DNA of 55,829 nt from assembly GCA_030587405.1 (NCBI GenBank), contig JAUQZD010000065.1:1-55829 (forward strand), in the 5' to 3' direction. How positions within the stretch are numbered: the first letter of the stretch is position 1; every line of letters starts with the position of its first letter. The DNA is from Candidatus Freyrarchaeum guaymasense. Its GTDB lineage: Archaea > Asgardarchaeota > Jordarchaeia > Jordarchaeales > Freyrarchaeaceae. Shown here one piece after another: positions 1-7,325 of this stretch. The notes under the pieces are model-generated. The model made no database searches, had not been told where the DNA came from, and saw nothing but the letters and a program-made list of their open reading frames with translations. The position numbers and the translations under genes were made by a program.

Positions 1-275
1 TAGTGGGTGGGGTCAGCGGATATAGTCTTTTATAGACATGTGTCCGCTTTGGGGCGCATCACCCTTGAAGGTTTGGTTTTATCCTTCAGGGGCTCGTCCC
101 CTTTCGGGTGACCCCGGGAGCCCCACATCCGAAGGTGCTTGCCCCGATGGGCAGCCAGGCTGCCTGAGCAGACGGGGCTCCGATTAAGCATGCCTGGAAG
201 GAGAGGTATAAATGTGTTGCGGCCGCAGAGCGTCCATTAATGCCTATGAAAAATGTTACTGCTTCGCAAGGCGAA
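1..275 (-). mobile_element. Decayed TnpB 3' end / omega-RNA-like remnant, copy A
   Basis: No intact gene is visible between the window start and marC. On the plus strand CTCG at 93-96 sits in an outer stem (GGGGCTC 89-95 with GAGCCCC 118-124) around an inner hairpin (105-108 with 113-116). About 140 bases further on lies ACTGCTTCGCAAGGC (258-272). The same two landmarks, in the same order, occur near 4.35/4.48 kb and 17.11/17.33 kb. The CTCG plus hairpin also occurs at the 3' end of the intact IS607 tnpB at 41.23 kb. Read on the minus strand this is a hairpin followed by CGAG, as expected for the 3' end of a TnpB guide RNA. I infer a dead IS605/IS607-type unit. The stretch 276-455 shows nothing I recognise. 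Confidence 0.4.
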
Positions 276-455
276 TTCTAAGAGGGGGCCGTTTTCCCTG
301 CCTACGTCGCCCATAAATCACTATGAGCTCCAAGGTGCTTGAAGAATACTTTCTCTCTAGGAACTCTAGCTCTTTTCCCTATCAACGAAAAGTTGAAGCA
401 TTAAGTAATATTTAACTTCAACAAAAACTTTCCCGCTTTTAGGTGTTTCATCCTT

Positions 456-1085
456 TTAAGAGAAAGAATGGTGGAAAATTCTAGTTACTCCTGTTAATAT
501 GAACTCTATGGCTATTGCCGCTATGAAGAGTGCCATGACGCGTGAGACGACGAGGGAGCCTGTTTTCCCTAGGAGCCTGTTTACCGGGTCTATGAACCTG
601 AGGATAAGCCATGTTAACGCGAAAACGAGGATGACCGCTATGATGGATACTAATATCCCCGAGGTTTGGAAGTACATTATAACCGTCGTTATGGCTCCTG
701 GGCCGACCAGGAGGGGGCATGCTATCGGGACAACACCTACGCTCTCAGCGGGTAAGCTCTCCTCCTTTCTCCATCCGGCAAGAAGGAGTTGCAGGGAAAT
801 TATTAGTAGGAGTATTCCACCTGCTATCATGAAGCTTTCTATGCTTATGCCGAAGAGGAGGAGGATGTAGTGTCCTACAGCTGCAAAGAAGATCATGAGA
901 ATGAAGCCTGTAATCAATGCAACGTGGAACGTGTGATGTCTCTCCTCTACGCTCATACTTTCTGTGAGGCCTAAGAAAATTGGGATGTTGCCTAATGGAT
1001 CCACAACGACGAAAAGGGAAACGAACGCCTTTGCCAGGTCTGGAAGCGAGCAGGTGAGAGTTATTATTAGTGTTTCCGGGAGCAA
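456..1085 (-). CDS. MarC family integral membrane protein
   Basis: Predicted multipass membrane protein of the MarC/UPF0056 family. These proteins are widespread, and their transport function is unproven. The family signature near the N-terminus, VVVDPLGNIPIFLGLT, is clear, and about six hydrophobic segments follow. I prefer the TTG start at 1085, about six bases after a GAGGAG ribosome-binding site; this gives about 209 residues, the usual family length. The open frame continues upstream to 1169, but that extension is polar and atypical. It lies downstream of selD on the same strand, separated by two hairpins, so co-transcription with selD is possible. Confidence 0.85.
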   Translation of the reverse strand: MLPETLIITLTCSLPDLAKAFVSLFVVVDPLGNIPIFLGLTESMSVEERHHTFHVALITGFILMIFFAAVGHYILLLFGISIESFMIAGGILLLIISLQLLLAGWRKEESLPAESVGVVPIACPLLVGPGAITTVIMYFQTSGILVSIIAVILVFALTWLILRFIDPVNRLLGKTGSLVVSRVMALFIAAIAIEFILTGVTRIFHHSFS

Positions 1086-1179
1086 TGGCTTCTCCTCTCT
1101 CGGTTTACGAGTAAGGCTGTGCAAGATCAAATAAATAGGTTTTGAACGGATTATGGTGGTTACGAACATCGTTCAGGGT

Positions 1180-1196
1180 TCCCACTGCTAGTGGGA
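1180..1196. other. Perfect inverted repeat between selD and marC
   Basis: Seven-base arms TCCCACT/AGTGGGA flank a three-base loop. It lies directly after the SECIS-like hairpin of selD and before marC on the minus strand. No T-run follows, so it does not look like an intrinsic terminator. It may be part of a folded selD 3' untranslated region or an RNA processing site. Confidence 0.4.
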
Positions 1197-1201
1197 GCTC
1201 T

Positions 1202-1234
1202 GGAGGAGGACCCCGGAAAGGGTTTCCCTCCTCC
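1202..1234 (-). promoter_or_regulatory. Candidate archaeal SECIS element in the selD 3' UTR
   Basis: Starting 10 nt after the selD stop, the minus strand folds into an 8-bp GC-rich stem (GGAGGAGG with CCTCCTCC). A 5' GAA(A) asymmetric loop, a short CCC/GGG helix and a five- to six-base apical loop follow. Known archaeal SECIS elements lie in the 3' UTR and carry a 5' GAA opposite a 3' A, below a 3-bp GC helix. The GAA and the helix are present here; the opposing 3' A is not evident (G/T instead). The in-frame UGA of the upstream gene makes a SECIS necessary. The assignment is an inference. Confidence 0.5.
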
Positions 1235-1244
1235 TTCACGGCCT

Positions 1245-2279
1245 TTAAACCTCGACCACCTCGGCTTCTGGGGTTATCGTAACTTTACCGTTTCCCTCCT
1301 TAACGTTGCCGATAACGTACGCTGTAACCCCTCTTTTTTTGAGAGATGAAATAAAGGCGTCAAGTTTATCGGGGGGCACGGCCACCAGCATTCCTCCAGA
1401 TGTTTCAGCCGATTCCCCTGCCTCAAGCCCATAGCCGAAGAGCTCTGAAACTTGAATTGAACCTTTAATTACTGGGATACAGTTAATTTCTAAGTCTACG
1501 CCGCTCTCCCTAGCCATGTTCCTTGCGTGCCCAACCAGTCCAAACCCTGTAATGTCCGTGGCAGCGTTAGGCTTAACTTCCTGCATTGATTCCGCAACAG
1601 GCTTGTTCGGCGAGGTCATTAACTTCAATGCTTTCTCAACGATTTCTTCAGCTTCCTTCCTAGAGAGTATTTTGAGAATCTCCTCCGATAAGACGGGGTC
1701 TTTCATAGCACGGTAAACAGCCATTGCAGGCTGCGTTCCGAGGGGCTTCGTCAGCACGAGAACATCCCCACCTCTAGCGCCACTCTGGTACACTATCTGG
1801 TCTGGATGCGCCACTGCAGTTACCTCCCCGCCTGAGAGAGGCCACGGATTAAAAATCGTGTGTCCACCTATGCATGACGCCCCCACGTCTTCAAGGTAAT
1901 CCTTAATTCCGCGGAGGATGTCTACCGCGATTCCTATTGGCATGTCTGGCGGAACACCTAGTATTGCTAGGAAGCCGACGATTTCCGTTGCCCCCATCGC
2001 TTATGCGCGTAGCCTGCATGGGGCTACGCTGTACACGTCACTGGTCACGTTTGCAGCGGATATTTTCCCCTGTACGTATCCTTCGTCTACGTTTGGGGTT
2101 ATGAAGTCGACGCTTTTCACGAGGGCTAGGCCTTCTCTGATTCTCACAACGGCTGCATCCTCGTTAGGCCCACCGAGTACACCGCTGGGAGGTGATATCC
2201 CAGCCTTCTCTAAGAGGCTATGGAGGGGTTCCTGGGGAAGCTTACATGATCATCCATGAAGGGATACAACCTTCGTCAT
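1245..2279 (-). CDS. selD: Selenophosphate synthase, Sec-containing, with a 30-nt BHB-type intron
   Basis: Makes selenophosphate from selenide and ATP, the selenium donor for Sec-tRNA. Starting at ATG 2279 the product opens MTKVVSLHG-U-SCKLPQ. The UGA at 2250-2252 (codon 10) falls exactly at the catalytic Cys/Sec of the family, with the catalytic Lys three residues later. The N-domain follows (DAAVVRI, KSVDFITPNVD, AANVTSDVY). The frame then meets a 30-nt insert ending in TAA (2001-2030). It resumes with AMGATEIVGFLAIL, just what SelD needs after DVY. The rest is canonical (GGHTIF, TDITGFGLVGHA, ETSGGMLVAV). Without the insert the protein has 334 residues, the normal length. An annotation starting at Met 1997 would lose the whole active site. 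The alternative, a recent pseudogene, fits poorly because both halves are fully conserved. Confidence 0.85.
2001..2030 (-). other. Candidate bulge-helix-bulge mRNA intron in selD
   Basis: This 30-nt insert interrupts SelD between DVY and AMGATE and ends with an in-frame TAA. Its ends form the archaeal splicing-endonuclease motif: exon GTGT (2036-2033) pairs with intron GCAT (2006-2003), flanked by three-base bulges AC^A (2032-2030) and AA^G (2002-2000). Inside, GCGTAGCC and GGCTACGC form a perfect 8-bp hairpin with a 7-nt loop. Cutting after the second base of each bulge removes exactly the 30 nt that restores the conserved protein. The outer exon helix is weak, so it is a relaxed form of the motif. 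The tRNA-Val intron at 26.2 kb has identical bulges. Confidence 0.75.
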
Positions 2280-2400
2280 CCTGTACTCTAAGGGTTACAC
2301 CTCCATTTAGTGTTTCACTAAAACATTTACGTGGTGCTGATAAAAACTTTTTCAAGAAAAGTGATAACATGAATAAGAAAAACCGATAAGTGCGGGGCTG

Positions 2401-3498
2401 CTATGCTGGCCCGGATGTTGGATGGGCAGCTTGCATTATTGCCTGGGTGAAGTCTTCTGGCGTTACGCTGGGAACTTCCACGCCCTCCTCGGAGTAGAAC
2501 GATGAGACGGCGTTTAAGACCTCTTCTCTCCTCAGCTTCACTCCTTTAAGCTTTTCCTCTAGCTTCTCCAGTTTCACTTCAGGGTACATCCAGAAGTCTC
2601 CGCTGATCAACACGTCCAGTATCTTGTCCTCTTCAAACTCTAAGGTAACCCTGATTAATCCTCCGGGAGCTTTATAGGCTGACTCGGCTACGAAGGTTGA
2701 CCCTGCAACCTTGACTTTCTTTGCTAGTTCCGGGTGGGAGAAGTCGCGTGCGTACGTCCACTCATCGGAGAGGTACTTCTTTTCAATCTCCTCCGTCAGC
2801 CTTCTTTCTCTGTCGGTGAGCTCGCCTTCAACCATTTCAGCCCCTAAAACCTCTTCAAAGTTTCTCACAAGCAGACTCTTCACCTTCTCTAAGGGCGGCT
2901 TACTTCCAAGCTCTCTCAGAAGCGTGGTCACCCGATCCCTTAAGCTCTTAGCGAACTTATCCCTAAACTTTTCGCTTGGAACCTTAAGCACCCTGACCAT
3001 CATATCGTAATCAAAGTCGAAGATTATGTTTCCCGTAAGAACGTTGACTTCCCCAACTATTCCAGCGCCATTCCCGCTTATCTTCCTGCCTTCAACCTCG
3101 ATGTCATTAACAGGCTTAAAGTAGGCTGAAACACCAAGCTGACGGTAGGTTCTTACAGGTGCCTCCAGGAGGAATCGGAAGAACTCGGCTACAGCCCCCG
3201 GAACCACAGGGTTACTCCTGTGAACTATAACTTGATAGAAAAGCTGGTTTTCATCCAGGTAAACAGCGCCTCCTCCAAGGATGCGCCGCACAACGGGTAT
3301 ACCCTTCAACCTGCAAAACTCTAAGTCAACCTCCTTCGCAGCCTCCTGATGGAAACCTATGCAAACCAGGGGACTCTCGGGGTAGCAGAGGATAAGCGTA
3401 TCCGGAACGTTTCCCTTATCCCTCTCCAAGGCAACAGCCTCGTAGACAGCTTGCGTCTGCACAGGAGGGAGAGAGCCAAGGTCTAAGAGACGCCACAT
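2401..3498 (-). CDS. lplA: Lipoate-protein ligase, catalytic plus accessory domain
   Basis: Activates lipoate with ATP and attaches it to a lysine of an acceptor such as the H-protein encoded next door. The large domain carries the lipoyl-AMP loop RRILGGGAVYLDE and the catalytic-lysine segment EGRKISGNG. The last roughly 115 residues match the C-terminal accessory domain, which many archaea encode as a separate protein (LplB); here both are on one chain. I prefer ATG 3498 (MWRLLD) over GTG 3507, because GGGGTG lies six bases upstream. It shares its strand with gcvH, 135 bases away, so the pair probably functions together. Confidence 0.88.
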   Translation of the reverse strand: MWRLLDLGSLPPVQTQAVYEAVALERDKGNVPDTLILCYPESPLVCIGFHQEAAKEVDLEFCRLKGIPVVRRILGGGAVYLDENQLFYQVIVHRSNPVVPGAVAEFFRFLLEAPVRTYRQLGVSAYFKPVNDIEVEGRKISGNGAGIVGEVNVLTGNIIFDFDYDMMVRVLKVPSEKFRDKFAKSLRDRVTTLLRELGSKPPLEKVKSLLVRNFEEVLGAEMVEGELTDRERRLTEEIEKKYLSDEWTYARDFSHPELAKKVKVAGSTFVAESAYKAPGGLIRVTLEFEEDKILDVLISGDFWMYPEVKLEKLEEKLKGVKLRREEVLNAVSSFYSEEGVEVPSVTPEDFTQAIMQAAHPTSGPA

Positions 3499-3632
3499 GA
3501 AGAACACCCCAAATACTACTGTTAGGTCAACTTAGATTTAACTTTAAACCTAAAAAATTAACGAGGCCCGTTGACAAGTTTTAGGCGTGAGAGCACCTAG
3601 ACAGAATGGAGGCATCCGCAAAAAAGAGAAAT

Positions 3633-4082
3633 TTATTGTTTTTTAAGCCGTTCTCTTATTTCTCTTTCAATCCATTCTTTTATTGCTTCACCTGTTATGA
3701 GGTTCTTAAGCTCCTCCTCCAGGTTGGATGGATCCACTAGTATAAGCCAGCCCTTCCCGTAGGGATCCTCGTTCACTATGGATGGATTCGCCTTTATTTC
3801 AGGGTTAGTTTCAACTATCGTGCCTGAGACTGGAGACCTTAACGGCCCAACCCATTTCCCGGTTTCAAGGGAGCCAAACGTTTCATTCTGCTTAACCTCT
3901 CTGCCTACAGGTTTTAGCCGTATGAAAAGGATCTGGCCGGCGGTCACTTGCCCGAAGTCGTCGAACCCAACCCTCACCTTGCCATTCTCAACTCTAGCCC
4001 AACAGTGATCAGGGTGGTAATGGAGATCCTCGGGAAGCTCGGCTTCAACCATTTCCCCCTCAAGCTCAAACGTGAACTTCAC
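3633..4082 (-). CDS. gcvH: Glycine cleavage H-like lipoyl carrier protein
   Basis: A 149-residue lipoyl-domain protein. The acceptor lysine is in GSLETGKWVG (about residue 76) and is followed by the usual PLRSPVSG turn. H-proteins carry aminomethyl groups in the glycine cleavage system; relatives carry lipoate-bound sulfur intermediates in sulfur metabolism or deliver lipoyl groups. No P-, T- or L-protein or Hdr-like gene is in the window, so the partner complex is unknown. The start is GTG 4082, about five bases after a GGTGG site. The last 25 residues are charged and helical, longer than in bacterial GcvH. Confidence 0.85.
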   Translation of the reverse strand: MKFTFELEGEMVEAELPEDLHYHPDHCWARVENGKVRVGFDDFGQVTAGQILFIRLKPVGREVKQNETFGSLETGKWVGPLRSPVSGTIVETNPEIKANPSIVNEDPYGKGWLILVDPSNLEEELKNLITGEAIKEWIEREIRERLKKQ

Positions 4083-4260
4083 CTAAACCACCTTCAGGAG
4101 CGCTGAGAAAGGTAGATGCACTAATTTAAAATAATTTTCTCTTCACCCCAGCCCTCTCGCTCTTAAACCTCATTCCTTTACTTTTATATTTTACTTAATG
4201 CTTAATGAAAACGAATTCTGAAGATAACTAAAGTAGGCTGGCAGGAAGCACCCACCCTAA

Positions 4261-4500
4261 TTGGTTCTATCATTTTTGATGGGTTTTGGGGGAGATGGGC
4301 TTTTGTGGATGTCTACTCCTTTCCACGCATTGGCCCGGGGGGGTCTCGTGGGCTATTGGGGGAGCTCGGGAGCTCCTCATCTGAGGGTTCTGTCCTCTGG
4401 GGCTGCTAGGCGGCTGAGCATCCGGGGCAACCTCCACCTGTTCACCCACCAACACCCACAAATACCACCAAATACCTAACTGCTTCGCAAGGCATGCGGT
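4261..4500 (-). mobile_element. Decayed TnpB 3' end / omega-RNA-like remnant, copy B
   Basis: On the plus strand CTCG (4345-4348) is followed by a hairpin (GGAGCT 4361-4366 with AGCTCC 4371-4376). About 100 bases later comes a 30-base block (4466-4495) that matches 17315-17344 with one mismatch. On the minus strand a reading frame across the block includes a Cys-Pro-x-Cys relic (4413-4424), the zinc-knuckle pattern of TnpB, soon followed by a stop. I read it as the degraded 3' end of a TnpB unit with its guide-RNA scaffold. It lies in the 0.9-kb gap between gcvH and the next ORF. Confidence 0.45.
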
Positions 4501-4985
4501 TAGGGATGCTATCACGGACTAACGCTATCCCCCAAACAACTTTAATTTTGTGTTAAAATTTTTACTTGAGATCTCAGGCTTTCTTTTCTAGCCAATTTTC
4601 GGGTATTTTTATGTGACCGTCGAAGGCATGGGGAGGATTTAAAGTTGGCTGCTGATGAGGTATCCGTCAGAGAGAAAACCATTCATAACTCTATGACAAT
4701 CTATGCCTTCAGCAACATTGACAGTAGTAGGATGCCTGTTAACTCTCCCGTTATGACCGGAGGAAAGCCTCATTGAGGACCATTCCGTACGCGACTTAGT
4801 AGAGCAAGGGTTTGCTTAACTCAACATTCAAGTTATATGGAATTAAGAATTTATCTTGCGTTCCGCTGTTCACTTCTCCGAACGGTTAAAAGAAGAACTC
4901 AAAATTGTACCAAATCTTTACATGGTGAAGGAGTTTTATGGCGAAACGGGCTTCCTTTTCCTCCTGATCACCCCCGTACTCTGAC
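4501..4985. other. Intergenic stretch with no recognisable gene
   Basis: AT-rich sequence with no ORF I can support. A CTGATGAG at 4652-4659 followed by GAAAAC at 4674-4679 resembles a hammerhead ribozyme core, but there is no stem II between them. A TATA-like TTATATGGAA near 4832 could drive the small ORFs downstream. Confidence 0.4.
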
Positions 4986-5336
4986 TTGAACTTGTCCAAG
5001 CTGATAAAGCTTGCAGAATACGTGTGCAAGGGGTACCAGGGGACATTCAAAAGGACGGATGTACTCTATGGTGATGACCCTTCTAGGAGGGAGAAGGAGA
5101 GGGAGAAGAGTTCAAGCTCTCTGGCGTCCCTCATACATCACTACGTCTTCAAAAGAAGGGAAAACAGAGGCGGTGTGAAAGAAGTAGTCAAAGACGCTTA
5201 TTCCACGATCTTGTTTTCAGAGTCACGTGTTAAAAAGCTAAGATGCAATGTAAAAGCTGTGGGAGAACAACTACTAAGAGGGGGAATTCTTGTCCGGCAT
5301 GTGGAGGGATCTTGCATCCGTCACCCCCCGTCCTAG
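4986..5336 (+). CDS. Hypothetical protein, possibly degraded
   Basis: A 116-residue frame opening with TTG (NLSKLIKLAEYVCKGYQG), basic and helical, with no family I recognise. Its last 94 bases overlap, in another frame, the zinc-ribbon ORF starting at 5243, so its true 3' end may be displaced by a frameshift. The neighbourhood contains further frame breaks and a TnpB remnant, suggesting a decaying integrated segment. Confidence 0.3.
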   Translation: MNLSKLIKLAEYVCKGYQGTFKRTDVLYGDDPSRREKEREKSSSSLASLIHHYVFKRRENRGGVKEVVKDAYSTILFSESRVKKLRCNVKAVGEQLLRGGILVRHVEGSCIRHPPS

Positions 5337-5440
5337 TGCTTGAAAGGGTTGCTTTCGCCTTCCCGGATGTTGTTGCTGAAAAGGAGGGAGAAGTCGGGTC
5401 AAACCGACGGGAAAACAGCGAGCCAACGTGGAGGCGTTAA
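5243..5440 (+). CDS. Small zinc-ribbon protein
   Basis: A 65-residue product with an N-terminal four-cysteine zinc ribbon (CKSCGR, then CPACGG about 12 residues later) and a polar tail. Function unknown. It overlaps the previous frame by 94 bases. Its stop overlaps the ATG of the next ORF by one base (TAATG), which suggests translational coupling. It could also be the C-terminal part of a frameshifted longer gene beginning near 4986. Confidence 0.4.
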   Translation: MQCKSCGRTTTKRGNSCPACGGILHPSPPVLVLERVAFAFPDVVAEKEGEVGSNRRENSEPTWRR

Positions 5441-5688
5441 TGGAGAGAATCCTGAGGAGAATTATTAGAAAGGTACGGAGTCTAAGACATCAAAAACCCG
5501 ATGAAATGCTTGAAATAGCATCCGACAAGATAATAAGCCTATCACACCAATTTAGGCACCTCATCAACCCGATCTTAGAGCCGACGGAAGCTAAACGGTT
5601 CATGGAAGACGGCGAAGGATTCATAGGGGAAAATGACGGAGAACTCAGGACACGTTTAAAAAGAAAGCTTAGGGCGATGACAGGTTAG
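5440..5688 (+). CDS. Hypothetical 82-residue helical protein
   Basis: Starts with ATG 5440 overlapping the stop of the zinc-ribbon ORF. The product (MERILRRIIRKVRSLRHQ) is basic and predicted helical, with no recognisable domain. It ends in RRKLRAMTG-like sequence; directly after the stop the 16-base unit AGGGCRATGACAGG is repeated, so the original frame may have continued into the degraded sequence downstream. Confidence 0.4.
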   Translation: MERILRRIIRKVRSLRHQKPDEMLEIASDKIISLSHQFRHLINPILEPTEAKRFMEDGEGFIGENDGELRTRLKRKLRAMTG

Positions 5689-5689
5689 G

Positions 5690-5948
5690 GCAATGACAGG
5701 CATGAAACTTACACCCAAAAGTAGTAAAAGCATTCTTTGACTACCTTGAGCAAGCCGTCAAGAAAGCACAAATAAAAAACCTTAACAGAAAACTCGGATG
5801 ATCGGAGACCCACCCCCAAGCAAATACACGATAAACCAAGTACAAAGTTTACCTATTCCACGAATATTCCCCCAAACTCCCCCTACCTGACAAAGCAGAG
5901 TGCAAGGAAAAGGTCACTGTTCCTAATACGAGGAAAACGAAAAGGTAA
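5690..5948 (+). pseudogene. Degraded coding sequence
   Basis: Two or three frames carry protein-like sequence that connects only if single bases are removed or added. The pieces are MKLTP, then KVVKAFFDYLEQAVKKAQ (after an extra A in an A-run near 5719), then MIGDPPPSKYTINQV, then KVYLFHEYSPKLPLPDKA. The total is about 85 residues with no family I recognise. It follows the small ORFs on the same strand and precedes the hydrogenase promoter. Confidence 0.35.
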
Positions 5949-5985
5949 AAAGAGAGAAGAACTAATTGTTTTCCCGTCCAGAACA

Positions 5986-5995
5986 GTTTAAATAG
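5986..5995 (+). promoter_or_regulatory. TATA-like box of the hydrogenase operon
   Basis: GTTTAAATAG lies about 30-40 bases before the first hydrogenase gene, in an AT-rich stretch after the degraded ORFs. The spacing would give a short leader that includes GGAGGTG at 6014-6020. Confidence 0.4.
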
Positions 5996-6025
5996 TAAAC
6001 CTAAAATGTGAGTGGAGGTGGACCT

Positions 6026-6343
6026 GTGTCAGGGCTAACAACCCTAGGACTAGCCTTGCTAATCAGCTTCCTCATAGCCTGCGCAACCTACCTCACAGGA
6101 AGAATCATAGCGGCAAAAGGGAAGAAGACACCAGACAAAATAGAACCTTACGCCTGCGGCGAAGACTACCCCCCTGAAAAATTTCAGTTCAGAGTACACC
6201 TAGTATACTACGCGATATTCTTCACGCTCCTAGAGACGGCAGGGGTAATAGTGTTCACGTCATCCTTCAGCAATCCAGTCTATGCAGTAATGTACATGGT
6301 TTTCCTGATTGTAGCAGCACTCCTCGCGCTCTACAGGAGGTGA
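6026..6343 (+). CDS. Group 4 hydrogenase / complex I-like membrane subunit, NuoA-type
   Basis: A small three-helix membrane protein with the NuoA signature: a first transmembrane helix, a cytoplasmic loop KIEPYACGEDYPPEKFQFRV, then two further helices. In complex I and its relatives NuoA sits beside NuoH at the junction of membrane and peripheral arms. GTG 6026 is preferred over GTG 6008, because GGAGGTG ends five bases before it. It leads a compact six-gene operon in the order A-B-C-D-H-I. Confidence 0.85.
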   Translation: MSGLTTLGLALLISFLIACATYLTGRIIAAKGKKTPDKIEPYACGEDYPPEKFQFRVHLVYYAIFFTLLETAGVIVFTSSFSNPVYAVMYMVFLIVAALLALYRR

Positions 6344-6367
6344 AATGTTAAGGAGAGGGTGAGAGGA

Positions 6368-6802
6368 ATGGGGTTGCTAGACAAGGTTGTGAAATGGTCA
6401 AGGGTGAAATCCCCCTGGGTACTGCACATGAACACAGGAGGATGCAACGGATGCGACATCGAAATCCTCGCCGTGCTCATGCCCCGGTTTGACGTTGAAA
6501 GGTTTGGCATTATCTTGACCGGAAGCCCAAGACACGCCGACGTGCTACTCTGTACGGGGGCTGTAACGAAGCAGATGAAGAAAAGGCTGATACGTATCTA
6601 CGAGCAGATGCCGGAGCCTAAGTTCGTGATGGCAATAGGAAACTGCGCCTGCACAGGCGGCGTCTTCAAAGGATGCTACGGCGTCGAAGGCGGAATAGAC
6701 ACCACAATCCCGGTTGACATCTACGTTCCGGGATGCCCACCGAAGCCGGAAGCGATCATCGACGGCGTAGCGAAGCTCCTAGCCAAGCTTCAAGAATCTT
6801 AA
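6368..6802 (+). CDS. Group 4 [NiFe] hydrogenase small subunit (NuoB/EchC-like)
   Basis: Carries the proximal [4Fe-4S] cluster that passes electrons to or from the NiFe site. All four ligands are visible: GGCNGCD, GNCACTGG and PGCPPKP. It has about 144 residues, without the long C-terminal cluster domain of uptake hydrogenases, as expected for group 4 and for NuoB. The start may be ATG 6368 or GTG 6359; the ribosome-binding site does not decide clearly. It is followed 13 bases later by the NuoC-like gene. Confidence 0.88.
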   Translation: MGLLDKVVKWSRVKSPWVLHMNTGGCNGCDIEILAVLMPRFDVERFGIILTGSPRHADVLLCTGAVTKQMKKRLIRIYEQMPEPKFVMAIGNCACTGGVFKGCYGVEGGIDTTIPVDIYVPGCPPKPEAIIDGVAKLLAKLQES

Positions 6803-6815
6803 AGGAGAGGAAAAC

Positions 6816-7295
6816 ATGAGCAGAAGGAGGAAGGTTTCAACGAAAAACGAGGAGAAAATGCTCGTCGAACTGAAAAAAGAGCTCGGACCACAGCTGATCG
6901 AAGGATACGTCCAGAGACCCAGAAGAATCCACATTAAGGTTAATCCGGGGGCACACAGGAAGGCCATCGAGTTCATGAGGGATAAATGGGACGTATGGCA
7001 CGTCTCCACCATCACAGGAATCGACCTAGGAGAAAAAATCGAGGTTATCTTCCACATGTGGAAGTTCAAAGAGCCACAAACAGCAATCCTAGTCAGAACG
7101 GAAGTGCCCAAATCAGAGCCCAAACTCGAAACGGTGACGGACATCGTTCCGGCAAGCAACTTCTACGAGCGAGAAGTACACGACCTACTCGGCGTCGTAT
7201 TCGAAGGACACCCCAACCTAGAACGCATAGTCCTCCCCGACGACTGGCCTGAAGGCGTATACCCGTTAAGGAAGGATTGGCAACCACCTGAGTAA
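6816..7295 (+). CDS. Group 4 hydrogenase / complex I-like subunit, NuoC-type
   Basis: A 159-residue homologue of the 30-kDa subunit (NuoC/EchD), which docks on the large subunit in the peripheral arm. The family signature is clear near the C-terminus: FYEREVHDLLGVVFEGHP, then PLRKDW. The start ATG 6816 has an AAGGAGAGG site at a good distance. Codons here favour C and A at the third position, while the next gene favours G and T, so composition changes inside the operon. Confidence 0.88.
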   Translation: MSRRRKVSTKNEEKMLVELKKELGPQLIEGYVQRPRRIHIKVNPGAHRKAIEFMRDKWDVWHVSTITGIDLGEKIEVIFHMWKFKEPQTAILVRTEVPKSEPKLETVTDIVPASNFYEREVHDLLGVVFEGHPNLERIVLPDDWPEGVYPLRKDWQPPE

Positions 7296-7325
7296 GAAAA
7301 ATGTTGAGGAATGGAGGTGTTAGAA

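Noticed and set aside
1245..1997. selD read as a 250-residue protein starting at Met 1997
   Set aside because: It would lack the whole active-site domain. Upstream sequence encodes that domain perfectly once the Sec codon and the 30-nt insert are recognised.
4270..4515. An 81-residue minus-strand ORF across the TnpB remnant
   Set aside because: The frame follows the relic of the transposase and its RNA hairpin and has no start signal; it is not an independent gene.
4652..4679. Hammerhead ribozyme core (CTGATGAG ... GAAAAC)
   Set aside because: There is no stem II between the two boxes and no flanking stems I and III, so the match is chance.
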